Assembly (NCBI RefSeq): GCF_021389975.1
Contig: NZ_CP089981.1
Coordinates: 4,241,501-4,305,500, forward strand
Length of the DNA: 64,000 bases
Direction of reading: 5' to 3'
Origin: Fulvivirga ulvae
Lineage (GTDB): Bacteria > Bacteroidota > Bacteroidia > Cytophagales > Cyclobacteriaceae
Shown here: positions 45,380 through 54,997 of the stretch, piece by piece
How positions within the stretch are numbered: the first letter of the stretch is position 1
Layout: each line of letters starts with the position of its first letter
Program-made: the position numbers and the translations under genes
Notes under the pieces: generated by a model
What the model saw: only the letters and a program-made list of their open reading frames with translations
The model's database searches: none
Told to the model about the DNA's origin: nothing

Positions 45380-46132
45380 CTAGTTCAACCTGAACATGAA
45401 ACGGGCACCGAGGTTGATGGTACTAAAGTCAATAGTCATGGTTTGTCCCAGGTCTTTGGCTTCGGTTTCGGCAATGTCTGCCTGGAAAAAAGCTTCCATT
45501 TTAAACTTGTCGCTGAAGTTAAAAGCAGCTCCGGCTTCGCCTCTCGGACCAACTGTACCACCTTTAAACTCTTCAAACGACAGTCGGTGGTACAATAATG
45601 CCAGGCCAACGTAAGGGCTGACTTTTCTTTGCCCCAGGTAATAATTTGCTCCGGCCCCTACGGACAGTCGTGTAGCCGTATAGTTGATGTATTCGCTTTG
45701 ATAGGAGTACTGATTTACCAGCTCTGTAGAACTTATCCCTACGGCAAAATCAAATATACCTTTGAGCTGCAACCGCGGACGCAGAGCATAGCCTATCTGG
45801 CCCCCAATCATAAAAACCGAGGTCATGTCCGCACTGCCACTTAAAAGGGTAATGTTGCGATTGGCCAGATCCTGCCTGATGTAATTATTGATTTCCGGTG
45901 AGTCCATTATCCCTACACCGATATTTATAGAAGCCCGAACCGTGCCTGGCTCGTCCAGTCTTGATTCTGGCTCTTGAAATTGTTGGAGCACAATTTCCTG
46001 TTCTTTTTGCTTTGCGGCTTCATCCTTAGCAGAATCTTTCCAGTTCTTATCATAATAAGGATAATCCTGAGCTATTACCGCATTCCATGAGCATGCGGCA
46101 ATAGCTAAGAGTAGTATGAATTTCCTGTCCAT
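45380..46132 (-). CDS. Outer-membrane beta-barrel protein
   Basis: A 250-aa exported protein. Signal peptide MDRKFILLLAIAACSWNAVIAQ, a charged helical spacer (KDEAAKQKEQEIVLQQFQ), then alternating strands ending in LGARFMFRLN with a terminal aromatic-x-aromatic-like pattern of outer-membrane barrels. Probably an eight-strand porin-like barrel (OMP_b-brl type). It is three bases downstream of leuS on the same strand, so it may be part of the leuS transcript. Function unknown. Confidence 0.82.
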   Translation of the reverse strand: MDRKFILLLAIAACSWNAVIAQDYPYYDKNWKDSAKDEAAKQKEQEIVLQQFQEPESRLDEPGTVRASINIGVGIMDSPEINNYIRQDLANRNITLLSGSADMTSVFMIGGQIGYALRPRLQLKGIFDFAVGISSTELVNQYSYQSEYINYTATRLSVGAGANYYLGQRKVSPYVGLALLYHRLSFEEFKGGTVGPRGEAGAAFNFSDKFKMEAFFQADIAETEAKDLGQTMTIDFSTINLGARFMFRLN

Positions 46133-46135
46133 GGA

Positions 46136-49066
46136 TCAGACAACGACGTTTACAATCTTTTTAGGTACTACTATCACCTTTTTGGGCGATTTTCCCTCCA
46201 GCCATTTTTGAATAGCCTCAGAAGCCAATACCTGCTTTTCTATATCCTCGCGTGGCATATCTGTAGGGAAACTCATTTTTGCCCTCATTTTACCATTAAC
46301 GGAAACCGGGTATTCATGTTGGCTTTCCGTGAGGTAATTCTCATCATACAGCGGATATGCTGCTTCTGTAATGCTGGTCTCGTTGCCCATTTTATACCAC
46401 AGCTCTTCAGCGATGTGCGGAGCATAGGGAGAAACTACTACAATAAGTTGCTCAAGGATCGCTCTTTTATTGCATTTCAAAGCAGAAAGCTCATTTACGC
46501 AGATCATAAATTCGCTTACAGAAGTATTGAATGAATATCTCTCAATATCCTCCTGGGCTTTTTTAATGGTTTTATGAAGTATCTTTAGCTCGTCTTTTGA
46601 GGGCTCGGCATCAGATATTTCAAACTCGTCCATACTGTTGTGAAACAGGTTCCAAAGCTTTCTAAGGAACTTAAACACACCGTCGATACCATTGGTATTC
46701 CATGGCTTAAATTGCTCCAAAGGTCCCAGGAACATCTCATAAAGCCTTAAAGTGTCAGCACCATACTTTTCGATAATGTCATCAGGGTTAACAACATTAT
46801 ATTTGGATTTTGACATTTTTTCGACTTCATGTCCGCAAAGGTAGTTGCCGTCAGGCTCCGTTATAATAATGGCGTCTGCATGGTATGGCCGCCAGTTTCT
46901 GAAAGCTTCGATATCCAGTATATCATTGTTTACAATATTCACATCTACGTGAATAGGAGTGATTATGCTAAAATCGATCTCTTTTGCGGCAAAATCAGTA
47001 CCGTGTTTTTTATTGTGGTTTGCTATGCCTTCAGCTATGAGTTTGTGAATAATGTCTGTTTCTGCTTTTGTTATGGCAGATTTTTTGATTCTGTCTGTCA
47101 CTCCCTTTGAAAGAAATATTTCCGGGGTATCTTCAGCCTCCAGTTCCGGAGACATGGAGTAGTTCAAAGACAGCCTGTATACAAAATTCGTTCTTCCCTG
47201 GATCATTCCCTGGTTTATCAGCTTCTTAAAAGGCTCCTTAACAGTGACCAGCCCCATGTCATACAGGAATTTGTTCCAGAAACGTGAGTACAACAAGTGA
47301 CCGGTAGCATGCTCTGAACCCCCGATGTACAGATCGACATTTTCCCAGTATTGCTGGGCCTCTTTGCTTACAAACTCATTTTCGTTATGGGCATCCATGT
47401 AGCGGAAGAAATACCAGCTTGAACCGGCCCACCCTGGCATCGTGCTTAGTTCGATAGGGTAGCCTTCTTTTGTTTCCCATTTTTCTGCTCTTCCCAGCGG
47501 CGGTGCACCATCTTCCGTAGGCAGGTATTTGTCAACTTCAGGCAGTACGAGCGGAAGCTCGGACTCGTCCATCAAATAGGGGAGGCCGTCCTTGTAATAT
47601 ACAGGAAGAGGTTCACCCCAATATCTCTGGCGCGTAAATATGGCATCGCGCATTCTGTAGTTGATCTTGCCTTTACCGATGCCTCTTTTTTCCAGTTCTT
47701 CCACCCCCCGCTGCATGGCCTCAACAGGAGTGAGGCCATTCAGAAATCCGGAATTGATCACCTTTCCCTCTTTTGTAGGATCGGCAGCTTTTTCAATGTT
47801 TGCAGAATCGTTGATGGGGATAATGGGCAGGTCAAAGTGCCTGGCAAAATCATAATCGCGTTGATCCCCGGCAGGTACTGCCATCACTGCACCGGTGCCG
47901 TAGCCTGCCAGTACATAGTCCGCCACCCATACAGGAATCTTCTCACCGCTGAATGGGTGCGTGGCATAGGCCCCTGTAAAGGCTCCTGTAATGTGCTTTA
48001 CGTCGGTCATTCGCTCACGCTCTGACCGGTTTTTGGCTACATCAACGTACGAGGTCACTTCATCCTTCTGGTCTTCAGTAACCAATTGGCCAACCAGGTC
48101 ACTTTCCGGTGCAATGGCAAGATAGGTTACTCCATATACTGTATCAATACGTGTGGTGAATACCCGGATATTGACACCTTTATCAGCTACGGGAAAGTCC
48201 AGTTCGGCTCCAATGGATTTTCCTATCCAGTTTCGCTGCATTTCTTTTAAGGGCTCCGGCCAGTCTATGGTATCAAGACCTTGCAACAACCTTTCGGCAT
48301 ATGCAGTGATACGCATCATCCACTGCATCATGTTTTTTCGTATAACCGGATGCCCGCCTCTCTCTGAGAAACCGTCCTTTACTTCGTCATTGGAGAGTAC
48401 AGTACCTAATGCAGGGCACCAGTTTACCGTGGTATCCGCCAGGTAGGCCAGTCTGTAATTCAGCAACATTTGCTGCTGTTGTTTTTCATCATATCCGGCC
48501 CATTCTTTAGCGCTGAAAAGAGGAGTTTTTTCATCACACGCGGCCTCAATGTTAACATTTCCTTCTTTTTCGAATGCAGAGATCAGTTCAGCGACAGACT
48601 CGGCTTTGTCAGTTTTTTTGTTATACCAGCTGTTGAACAACTGCATAAAAATCCACTGAGTCCATTTGTAGAACTTAGGATCAGAGGTTTGTACTTCCTT
48701 ATCCCAGTCGAAGCTGAAGCCGATGTTTTTAAGCTGTTCTTTATATCTTTTTATATTTTGCTCGGTGGTTACAGCAGGGTGCTGTCCCGTCTGTATGGCA
48801 TATTGCTCGGCAGGCAGGCCAAAGGCATCAAAGCCCATAGGGTGTAATACATTAAAACCTTTGAGTTTCTTGAAGCGTGAAACGATATCGGAGGCAATAT
48901 AGCCCAGCGGATGCCCTACATGAAGCCCTGCCCCGGAAGGGTATGGGAACATGTCCAGTGCATAAAACTTGGGTTTGGAAGGGTCAACTTCAGCCTTGTA
49001 GCTTTCATGATCAGCCCAATATTTTTGCCATTTTTTTTCAATCTCGTTGAAATTGTATTCTGCCAT
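46136..49066 (-). CDS. leuS: Leucyl-tRNA synthetase
   Basis: Class I synthetase, 976 aa, charging tRNA-Leu. HIGH motif in PYPSGAGLHVGHPLGY (about residues 41-56) and KMSKS in VEKMSKSKYNVVNPDD (about 748). The editing domain lies between (about 240-440; TGAVMAVPAGDQRDYDFA). It is about 110 residues longer than the E. coli enzyme, mainly through an insert near residues 650-740 (Lys/Asp-rich, before the KMSKS loop), which is usual in Bacteroidota. Housekeeping and essential. Confidence 0.97.
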   Translation of the reverse strand: MAEYNFNEIEKKWQKYWADHESYKAEVDPSKPKFYALDMFPYPSGAGLHVGHPLGYIASDIVSRFKKLKGFNVLHPMGFDAFGLPAEQYAIQTGQHPAVTTEQNIKRYKEQLKNIGFSFDWDKEVQTSDPKFYKWTQWIFMQLFNSWYNKKTDKAESVAELISAFEKEGNVNIEAACDEKTPLFSAKEWAGYDEKQQQQMLLNYRLAYLADTTVNWCPALGTVLSNDEVKDGFSERGGHPVIRKNMMQWMMRITAYAERLLQGLDTIDWPEPLKEMQRNWIGKSIGAELDFPVADKGVNIRVFTTRIDTVYGVTYLAIAPESDLVGQLVTEDQKDEVTSYVDVAKNRSERERMTDVKHITGAFTGAYATHPFSGEKIPVWVADYVLAGYGTGAVMAVPAGDQRDYDFARHFDLPIIPINDSANIEKAADPTKEGKVINSGFLNGLTPVEAMQRGVEELEKRGIGKGKINYRMRDAIFTRQRYWGEPLPVYYKDGLPYLMDESELPLVLPEVDKYLPTEDGAPPLGRAEKWETKEGYPIELSTMPGWAGSSWYFFRYMDAHNENEFVSKEAQQYWENVDLYIGGSEHATGHLLYSRFWNKFLYDMGLVTVKEPFKKLINQGMIQGRTNFVYRLSLNYSMSPELEAEDTPEIFLSKGVTDRIKKSAITKAETDIIHKLIAEGIANHNKKHGTDFAAKEIDFSIITPIHVDVNIVNNDILDIEAFRNWRPYHADAIIITEPDGNYLCGHEVEKMSKSKYNVVNPDDIIEKYGADTLRLYEMFLGPLEQFKPWNTNGIDGVFKFLRKLWNLFHNSMDEFEISDAEPSKDELKILHKTIKKAQEDIERYSFNTSVSEFMICVNELSALKCNKRAILEQLIVVVSPYAPHIAEELWYKMGNETSITEAAYPLYDENYLTESQHEYPVSVNGKMRAKMSFPTDMPREDIEKQVLASEAIQKWLEGKSPKKVIVVPKKIVNVVV

Positions 49067-49188
49067 TGTTTTTTGCCTTTATTAAGAGGCGCAAAATTAA
49101 CAGATTTATCATCAATTCAGGACATGATGATGAAAAAGTTGGCGGTTGCTAATATTGAAAAATGAGAAGCCGGAAAGTCTCCGGAGTG

Positions 49189-49884
49189 CTAGATCAGCAT
49201 AAAAGTTTTGATCTCCCTGGTCAGTTCTGCCACATCAATCTGCTCTATCGGGTGCCTGAAACCTTTGAATACATGTAAGGAGCCGTGGGGCAGGAGTTTA
49301 GCAACTTTTTCAGACTCTTCCAGCGTTGCCATGTTGTCTTCATCACCGATGCCAATGACTACGGAATGCTCAATGTTCTTAAATAAATCAGAAGTCAAAG
49401 GGGCATGGTCACCCAGGTTGATCATCATCTGAGCGGTTTGCCTAAGTACCTCTTTCCAGTCAACAGGGGCATGTCTTTCAGCAAGCATTTTTGCCAATGC
49501 AGGTACTTTTTCTTCGATCTTTCCGGCATCCAGCATCTTTATTTCTTTCTGAGCTATAGCCGGTGACCACTCCAGCTTTGTGCCTAGTGTAAATATTTTG
49601 CCAACCTTTCCGGGGTGCTTCAGGGCAAGGTTAAGAGCTACATACCCACCCATGCTATAACCAAAAATATCGACCTGGCTGAGTTTTTCAGAATCTATGA
49701 AGGTGATTACTTCTTCCGTAAATTTATTGACATCGAACGGGCCGTTGAGTGGCTCGCCCCCATGCCCTGAAAAGGACATGCTTTTTACATTAAACCAATG
49801 GCCTAAAGCCTGAGTAACAGGGAGCAGTTGCTCTTTGCTTCCCAACGCTCCATGAAGAACAAGTATGGTTCGCGGCATGGTCAA
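49189..49884 (-). CDS. Alpha/beta hydrolase
   Basis: A 231-aa hydrolase: oxyanion region LVLHGALGSKEQL, nucleophile elbow GYSMGGYVALNL (Ser near 97), acid in IGIGDEDNMATL and catalytic His in FKGFRHPIEQ. No signal peptide, so cytosolic. Closest in style to esterase or MhpC/MenH-like hydrolases; substrate not known. Its start overlaps the stop of the upstream 265-aa gene by four bases, so the two are translationally coupled. Confidence 0.87.
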   Translation of the reverse strand: MTMPRTILVLHGALGSKEQLLPVTQALGHWFNVKSMSFSGHGGEPLNGPFDVNKFTEEVITFIDSEKLSQVDIFGYSMGGYVALNLALKHPGKVGKIFTLGTKLEWSPAIAQKEIKMLDAGKIEEKVPALAKMLAERHAPVDWKEVLRQTAQMMINLGDHAPLTSDLFKNIEHSVVIGIGDEDNMATLEESEKVAKLLPHGSLHVFKGFRHPIEQIDVAELTREIKTFMLI

Positions 49885-50678
49885 TCCTTCGGGGTGAGTA
49901 GTTCAACTAATTCGATTACTTCTGCATTGACACCATTTACCCTGGCTCCTTGCTCTTTTAAGGCAGCCAGCATATAGCCGGGCACTTTCTCGTTATTACC
50001 AAGCTTCGACTCGATATCATTTAAGAGTACCATCAGCTCGGGAGCTTCACTGGATCTGATGGTCTGCAGTTTTTTCTTAATGGCCGCTATTTTTTCGCCC
50101 GCAGGACTGATTTCCGGGGTCTTTTTAGCTGTTATTTTTTTATCAGAGGAGGTGTCGCTATACATGTCGCGGGTTTGGCTTTCGATACAACTGTTGTAGT
50201 GGGAGACAAGCTTTTCCAGGTCATTCCTCTTGTATGTTTTATCTTCTATTTTCTTTTCTACCTCATCGCAGTCAGATAAAAAGTCGGACATTATTTTTTT
50301 AAAAAGAAGTGTCGGAACTTCAATGCCCTCCCCGGTCTTTTTTGAAAGGTACCTGGCACCGAATGAATAGTTGCCATCAGAACGGAATGATAAAAGGCTC
50401 AGATAACCTTCAGAGTCCAGCTGCATGACTTTATAGATCTCACCAAACTTAACCGAACGATACACGAGGCTGTCTTTACCAACCTCTATAAACTGAAAAG
50501 CCTTGAATCTCCTGATACCATCATCAGTTTTGATGGTTATTTCCTCGTACCTTTCCGAAGGTAATAATATTTGCACCTCTCCTCTGATCGTATCCCTTAG
50601 CGTAGTTACCACGTAATCATTTTGTCCGTAGCACCAGCAGGAGATCAGACATAAAACAACGGCAATACCTTTTTTCAT
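49881..50678 (-). CDS. Hypothetical exported protein
   Basis: A 265-aa protein with signal peptide MKKGIAVVLCLISCWCYGQ; the start at 50678 was chosen because the longer form would hide this peptide behind 16 residues. The first half has small-beta pattern VVTTLRDTIRGEVQILLPSE and YLSLLSFRSDGNY, seen in many Bacteroidota proteins of unknown function that carry a short DUF at the front; the second half is helical and charged. No recognised family. It is coupled to the alpha/beta hydrolase gene. Confidence 0.72.
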   Translation of the reverse strand: MKKGIAVVLCLISCWCYGQNDYVVTTLRDTIRGEVQILLPSERYEEITIKTDDGIRRFKAFQFIEVGKDSLVYRSVKFGEIYKVMQLDSEGYLSLLSFRSDGNYSFGARYLSKKTGEGIEVPTLLFKKIMSDFLSDCDEVEKKIEDKTYKRNDLEKLVSHYNSCIESQTRDMYSDTSSDKKITAKKTPEISPAGEKIAAIKKKLQTIRSSEAPELMVLLNDIESKLGNNEKVPGYMLAALKEQGARVNGVNAEVIELVELLTPKD

Positions 50679-50706
50679 AAGCTTTAAGTTTGACACAAAA
50701 ATAGAA

Positions 50707-50877
50707 TTAATTACCACTTTTACCACCTTTCTTCAGGCGTCCGGCATTCTTCAGCGCATTATGAATGATCCATTCCAATTGTCCGTTAGTACTCCGAAAT
50801 TCATCAGCCGCCCACTTTTCAATGCCCTCAAGCAAGTCAGGATCTATGCGTAATACAAAAGGCTTTTTCTTAGCCAT
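50707..50877 (-). CDS. Small Arc/ribbon-helix-helix DNA-binding protein
   Basis: A 56-codon gene read on the - strand: MAKKKPFVLRIDPDLLEGIE is the strand and first helix of the ribbon-helix-helix fold, followed by WAADEFRSTNGQLEWIIHN, the second helix used for dimerisation, and a basic tail. Arc-type proteins bind operator DNA through the strand. Its ATG overlaps the stop of the DUF6141-like gene by eight bases, placing it as the third gene of an SPFH operon. The same grouping of SPFH, DUF6141-like and Arc-type protein is common in other bacteria. Confidence 0.88.
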   Translation of the reverse strand: MAKKKPFVLRIDPDLLEGIEKWAADEFRSTNGQLEWIIHNALKNAGRLKKGGKSGN

Positions 50878-51385
50878 GATCTGTTTCCTTTTTCATTAAT
50901 TGCTCTATCACTTTTTTCAGCTCTTTTGGCTTTTGAGTGCCCAAAAGTAACTTTTTACCAGAAGAAAATGTCAGGTGTAAAGCCATATTGCCGGCTACAC
51001 TTAGCGCTCTTCTCTGGCCCGACCGGTGATATCCATGCCTTTTTTGTTTGAATTCTGATATCTCGAACTGTTGGATATCTTCCAGTTTTATAGTTTTCCA
51101 ACGCCATATAAAGGGAGGGAAGCGATACCGGATGTGATGGCCCCTGAGCTCTGTTTGTAATCTGCCCGATAGCACCAGCCAGTTTATGGCAGCAATGACC
51201 AGCAGGGTAATAACGCCCAGAATAACCAGCAAGGTGTCAGACAATTTATTTTCAAGAGGCTGTTTCAGATGGAGCTGCATGTAGAGGGCATATACTATAC
51301 CCATGACAGACACGAAAGATACTGTCATCATGATGATCCAAAGTTTGACTGTGCCCAGCGCTTGCTCCTCTTTAAAACAGATCAT
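50870..51385 (-). CDS. DUF6141-like membrane protein
   Basis: A 171-aa protein with two transmembrane segments (about 12-35 and 47-70) and a cytosolic PH-like domain. The strands RYRFPPFIWRWKTIKLEDIQ and KKLLLGTQKPKELKKVIEQL match the DUF6141 pattern, including an Asn/Gly-rich central loop (SVAGNMALHLTF). It lies three bases after the SPFH gene and is coupled to the Arc-type gene. A role as membrane partner of the SPFH protein is likely but not shown. Confidence 0.75.
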   Translation of the reverse strand: MICFKEEQALGTVKLWIIMMTVSFVSVMGIVYALYMQLHLKQPLENKLSDTLLVILGVITLLVIAAINWLVLSGRLQTELRGHHIRYRFPPFIWRWKTIKLEDIQQFEISEFKQKRHGYHRSGQRRALSVAGNMALHLTFSSGKKLLLGTQKPKELKKVIEQLMKKETDHG

Positions 51386-51388
51386 TTG

Positions 51389-52243
51389 TCAATGGTTTAG
51401 TGTGCCGGAATTAACTACCGGAGTCACATCTTTATCAGCGCATAAAACTACCATGAGGTTGCTCACCATAGCAGCTTTCCTTTCTTCGTCCAGCTCTATC
51501 ACCTCTCTTTTCGAAAGATCGTCAATAGCCATTTGAACCATGCTTACCGCACCTTCTACAATTTTGTGTCTTGCAGCAACAATAGCAGTGGCCTGTTGCC
51601 TTCTCAGCATGGCACTGGCTATTTCTGAAGCATACGCCAGGTAACCGATACGGGCTTCAATAACTTTTATACCTGCAATGTCCAGTCTTTTGCTAAGGTT
51701 TTCTTCCAGGGCATGGTTCACTTCATCCAGTCCCGATCTGAGGGTGATCTCTGCTTCGTCATCTTCAAAGTTATCATAAGGGTACTGGCCTGCAAGTTTC
51801 CTGACAGCAGCATCACTCTGGATTCGGACGAACTCTTCATAGTTGTCTACCTCAAAGGCAGCTTTGAAGGTGTTTTTAACCTGCCAAACTAATATGACAC
51901 CTATGAGAATGGGATTACCCACCTTGTCATTTACTTTGACTCGTTCGCTGTCAAAATTTCTGGCGCGTAATGATATATTGGTCTTTAAGTAGAAGGGATT
52001 CACCCAGAAAAAACCGTTTTGCTTTACGGTTCCTTTATATTCTCCAAAAAGCACAAGTACTCTCGAGCTGTTGGGATTTACAAAGAAAAACCCCGGGCAC
52101 AAAACGATACTGATGAGAATGCCCAAAATAAGAAACGGATTCTTAATGGCAAGCAAGCCAAACAAGCTTGCAAAGAAGATCAAAATAACAACGGTCAGCA
52201 TAATGTAACCTGAGATGGGGCTGGTTTCTTTTTCCTGATTCAT
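51389..52243 (-). CDS. SPFH/band 7 domain protein
   Basis: A 284-aa stomatin/flotillin-type protein that assembles large membrane-bound rings. Two N-terminal membrane segments (about 11-30 and 33-52) are followed by the SPFH domain (PNSSRVLVLFGEYKGTVKQN, about 52-72 onward; FVRIQSDAAVRKLAGQYPYD), a helical part with ALEENLSKRLDIAGIKVIEA and a C-terminal region with the VEGAVSMVQMAIDDL repeat. First gene of an operon with the DUF6141-like and Arc-type genes. Confidence 0.92.
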   Translation of the reverse strand: MNQEKETSPISGYIMLTVVILIFFASLFGLLAIKNPFLILGILISIVLCPGFFFVNPNSSRVLVLFGEYKGTVKQNGFFWVNPFYLKTNISLRARNFDSERVKVNDKVGNPILIGVILVWQVKNTFKAAFEVDNYEEFVRIQSDAAVRKLAGQYPYDNFEDDEAEITLRSGLDEVNHALEENLSKRLDIAGIKVIEARIGYLAYASEIASAMLRRQQATAIVAARHKIVEGAVSMVQMAIDDLSKREVIELDEERKAAMVSNLMVVLCADKDVTPVVNSGTLNH

Positions 52244-52378
52244 GGTTTTGATATTAAAATGATATCATAAATATATTATTATAAATTAATATACGCAATG
52301 GACGATCAGGTGGTTACATAGTTTTGATTTTATGGAATTCTGGACTTAATTTGCTGACCTAAATATTTTAATTGTTCT

Positions 52379-53254
52379 ATGGTAAAATATGATCCCAAGA
52401 CCTGGTTTGCGCTTATCTTTCATTCGTACAGCAGGCAGGTACTCAGGTTGCTTCTGCCTGGCCTGATCGTTATGCTGGTCTATACATTCGGAATAGCTTA
52501 TGCTATTCTGGATTATTTTAAGCTACACTTTGTAAGTACCACTGCCGTACATTCGCTTTTAGGAATTGTGTTGGGTTTGTTCCTTGTTTTTAGGGTCAAT
52601 TCGGCATACGATCGTTGGTGGGAGGGAAGGAAGCTTTGGGGGCTTTTGGTCAATAACACGAGGAACCTGGCGGCAAAAGTAAGTGCATTTTTGCCTGAGA
52701 GTGACACGGCTTCGCGTAATTTCTTCGCTCAGATGATCCCCAACTTTGTGGTGGCGATGAAGGAGCATCTGCGTAAAGGCGTTAATCTTGCTGATCTGGA
52801 TATTGTTGAGGAGGACTTCCTGAAGAGGCTTAAAGGGAAGGACCATATCCCGAATATGATTTCCTTAATGCTCTATGAGCGCGTAAATTTGTTGTATAAG
52901 GAAAATGCCCTGACCGGCGAGCAGTTGTTTGTTATTGACAAGGAAATAAAGGAGTTTTCCGATATACTTGGTGGCTGCGAAAGGATTAAAAATACACCTA
53001 TACCATACTCTTACAGCATGTACATCAAAAAGTTTATATTTACTTTTACGGTTACATTGCCTTTTGCTTTTATTACAGAATTCGGTTATTGGACTATCCC
53101 AATTGTGCTTTTGATATTTTTTATCCTGGTAAGTGTCGAGTTGATCGCTGAAGAGATTGAGGACCCTTTCGGTGGAGATACCAATGACCTGCCTATAGAT
53201 GAGCTTTCTGAAAAGATCAAAAATAATGTAAGGGAGATTTTACTGAGGGATTAA
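52379..53254 (+). CDS. Bestrophin-family channel protein
   Basis: A 291-aa bestrophin (RFP-TM, UPF0187), a pentameric anion or cation channel of the inner membrane. Four membrane helices: two near the start (about 22-45 and 55-72), then two after about 215. The conserved opening VHSLLGIVLGLFLVFRVNSA, YDRWWEGRKLWG and the closing ELIAEEIEDPFGGDTNDLPI are clear. It stands alone, divergent from the SPFH operon, and ends at a terminator shared with the DUF4494 gene. Confidence 0.94.
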   Translation: MVKYDPKTWFALIFHSYSRQVLRLLLPGLIVMLVYTFGIAYAILDYFKLHFVSTTAVHSLLGIVLGLFLVFRVNSAYDRWWEGRKLWGLLVNNTRNLAAKVSAFLPESDTASRNFFAQMIPNFVVAMKEHLRKGVNLADLDIVEEDFLKRLKGKDHIPNMISLMLYERVNLLYKENALTGEQLFVIDKEIKEFSDILGGCERIKNTPIPYSYSMYIKKFIFTFTVTLPFAFITEFGYWTIPIVLLIFFILVSVELIAEEIEDPFGGDTNDLPIDELSEKIKNNVREILLRD

Positions 53255-53286
53255 TAATTACATACCTAGAGGAAGGAACTTAAAAC

Positions 53287-53322
53287 AAAAAGGCTGTTAT
53301 CGGTGCGATAACAGCCTTTTTT
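53287..53322. terminator. Bidirectional Rho-independent terminator
   Basis: Stem AAAGGCTGTTATCG / CGATAACAGCCTTT with A-run before and T-run after, between the convergent bestrophin and DUF4494 genes. Confidence 0.9.
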
Positions 53323-53340
53323 ATTCTGTTTTTGTTTTAT

Positions 53341-53832
53341 TTATTCTTCTACTTCTTCCTCAACCTCTACTTCCGAAATAGGCTTAAGGTTTGACGGAAT
53401 TTCATCGGCTACATAAGGGTAAACTTCCACGAAATTCGTTTGAGTGATGGAAGGTATGTCATACGGCACGAGCATACCTTCAAAGTGTTTTTCAATTCTT
53501 TCGAAGGCCTGTTTTACATGCAGTGCGCAAACTAAAATATAAGTGTTGATCTTCACTTCTTTTTCGCTATCGCCATCTACTGTGGAATAGGTAACCTTGC
53601 ACTTAAACCATGTATCGGAGTCTTCGTAATTAATAACTTCAGCGATATTGGTTTTGGCTATATGCGTTACGGAAAATTCACCTGAAATATCTCTGGCCGC
53701 AACTTCGTTGATCCGTGCTTCTGCATCTGTATACGAAACGGCATCCAGCAAAAATGCTTCGGTTATCTGCTTTAATAGTCCGTCATCCCCTTCTTTATTG
53801 TGCTTTATTTTGCATGAGTACCAGGTCTTCAT
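53341..53832 (-). CDS. DUF4494 family protein
   Basis: A 163-aa soluble protein of the Bacteroidota-specific DUF4494 family: TWYSCKIKHNKEGDDGLLKQ start, AVSYTDAEARINEV and ISGEFSVTHIAKTNIAEV, then WFKCKVTYSTVDGDSEKEVK. The Tyr-Ser-Cys-Lys and Phe-Lys-Cys-Lys boxes at each half suggest an internal duplication. C-terminal tail is acidic (EVEVEEEVEE). No known function; single gene unit. Confidence 0.88.
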   Translation of the reverse strand: MKTWYSCKIKHNKEGDDGLLKQITEAFLLDAVSYTDAEARINEVAARDISGEFSVTHIAKTNIAEVINYEDSDTWFKCKVTYSTVDGDSEKEVKINTYILVCALHVKQAFERIEKHFEGMLVPYDIPSITQTNFVEVYPYVADEIPSNLKPISEVEVEEEVEE

Positions 53833-53960
53833 TCTTCTTTCTGATTTTTTGTTTTCAAGATATTTTTCGAGGACTGCAAAGATATCACCGATAATTTACC
53901 GGCCTAGAAATATACCTGAAATTTTATATGGATTTGTCTGAAGCCGGCGCACGTCAATAT

Positions 53961-54875
53961 TTATTGATTTTTGTCCTTATTTAAGGCTATGGGCTTTACC
54001 TCGAAGCCTTCTTCCCGAAGCATTTGGATCAAGCCGTCTTCACCGGCAAGAAAGGGGGCACCCAGGGCAAAAAAAGTACTGTTATTGTTTATGGCATTTT
54101 TTATTTCAGGGTACCAGTTTTTTATTCTCTCTGTGTAGTAGTGTTGTTGAAAAGGCTTACTTTCATTGGTAGCTTTTAGTGTTTCATCGCTAACCCTTTC
54201 CAGGTTTTCTTCTTCAATGTAGTACTTTACAAGCTGGCTGTAATCTTTAAGATGCTGCTCAAAGTTATTTACGGTATATTTTAATGCCTCAACCTGGTCT
54301 TTTATAGGAAATTTTTCAAAAGCATTAATTTCTTCCTGTATGGTACCAAGCCCTTTTACGGTCATTTTATTTTTTCTGGCAATGTCGGAAAGCTCTTCTT
54401 CAGGAAATATTATATTCTTACCCAGGTCCAGGGCAGTAGTTGCAGTAACAAGTATAATGGGCTGCAGGCGGCTGTAGTTAAAGTGGTAGGCATGTTCGCG
54501 TACATCATACCTCATCATCAGGAGCAGTCTGAGTTGGTTTAGTTCATCATCAGTCAGGTAATCATTGATCCATCCATCGTTTGGTATTCTTACAGCTTTA
54601 TTAAATTTCTTCTGAGATGAGTTGTCAGAGATGAGTTTGGTTGCGAAGACTTCACAGTCTTTCATGGCATTTTTCACCTTGCGGGGAACTGAATATTCTT
54701 TTTTGGGCAGAAAGTTCACTATTCCGTACAGGTAAGAGGGTTTACTCAACCCATTGCCGGAGACCTCCCAAAGTACCGCGTTAGTGTTGTCATCAGTCTG
54801 ACCATTACAAGCAAGGATGGTGCCCAGGATCAGGGTTAGTGATAATAGAGAGCTTTTTAAGTTAGAGCCAATCAT
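53961..54875 (-). CDS. TraB/GumN family protein
   Basis: A 304-aa protein of the TraB/GumN family, seen as a periplasmic metalloprotease-like fold. Signal peptide MIGSNLKSSLLSLTLILGTI ends with a lipobox-like LAC. Family marks: WEVSGNGLSKPSYLYGIVNF (GxxH box here GIVN instead of GTxH) and NNSTFFALGAPFLAGEDGLI near the end (GxxHLxG box here GAPFLAG). Both metal-type His residues are therefore missing, so the member may be catalytically inactive. Confidence 0.85.
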   Translation of the reverse strand: MIGSNLKSSLLSLTLILGTILACNGQTDDNTNAVLWEVSGNGLSKPSYLYGIVNFLPKKEYSVPRKVKNAMKDCEVFATKLISDNSSQKKFNKAVRIPNDGWINDYLTDDELNQLRLLLMMRYDVREHAYHFNYSRLQPIILVTATTALDLGKNIIFPEEELSDIARKNKMTVKGLGTIQEEINAFEKFPIKDQVEALKYTVNNFEQHLKDYSQLVKYYIEEENLERVSDETLKATNESKPFQQHYYTERIKNWYPEIKNAINNNSTFFALGAPFLAGEDGLIQMLREEGFEVKPIALNKDKNQ

Positions 54876-54997
54876 TATTTTTATTTTTTACATCAGAATT
54901 CAACTCCCAATATAAGCTTCATTATGTAAAAAACCAGTATTAATATGCTAATTGATTGCCTCTGATAATCAAATTTTTAGAATTGTACTGAAAAAGG

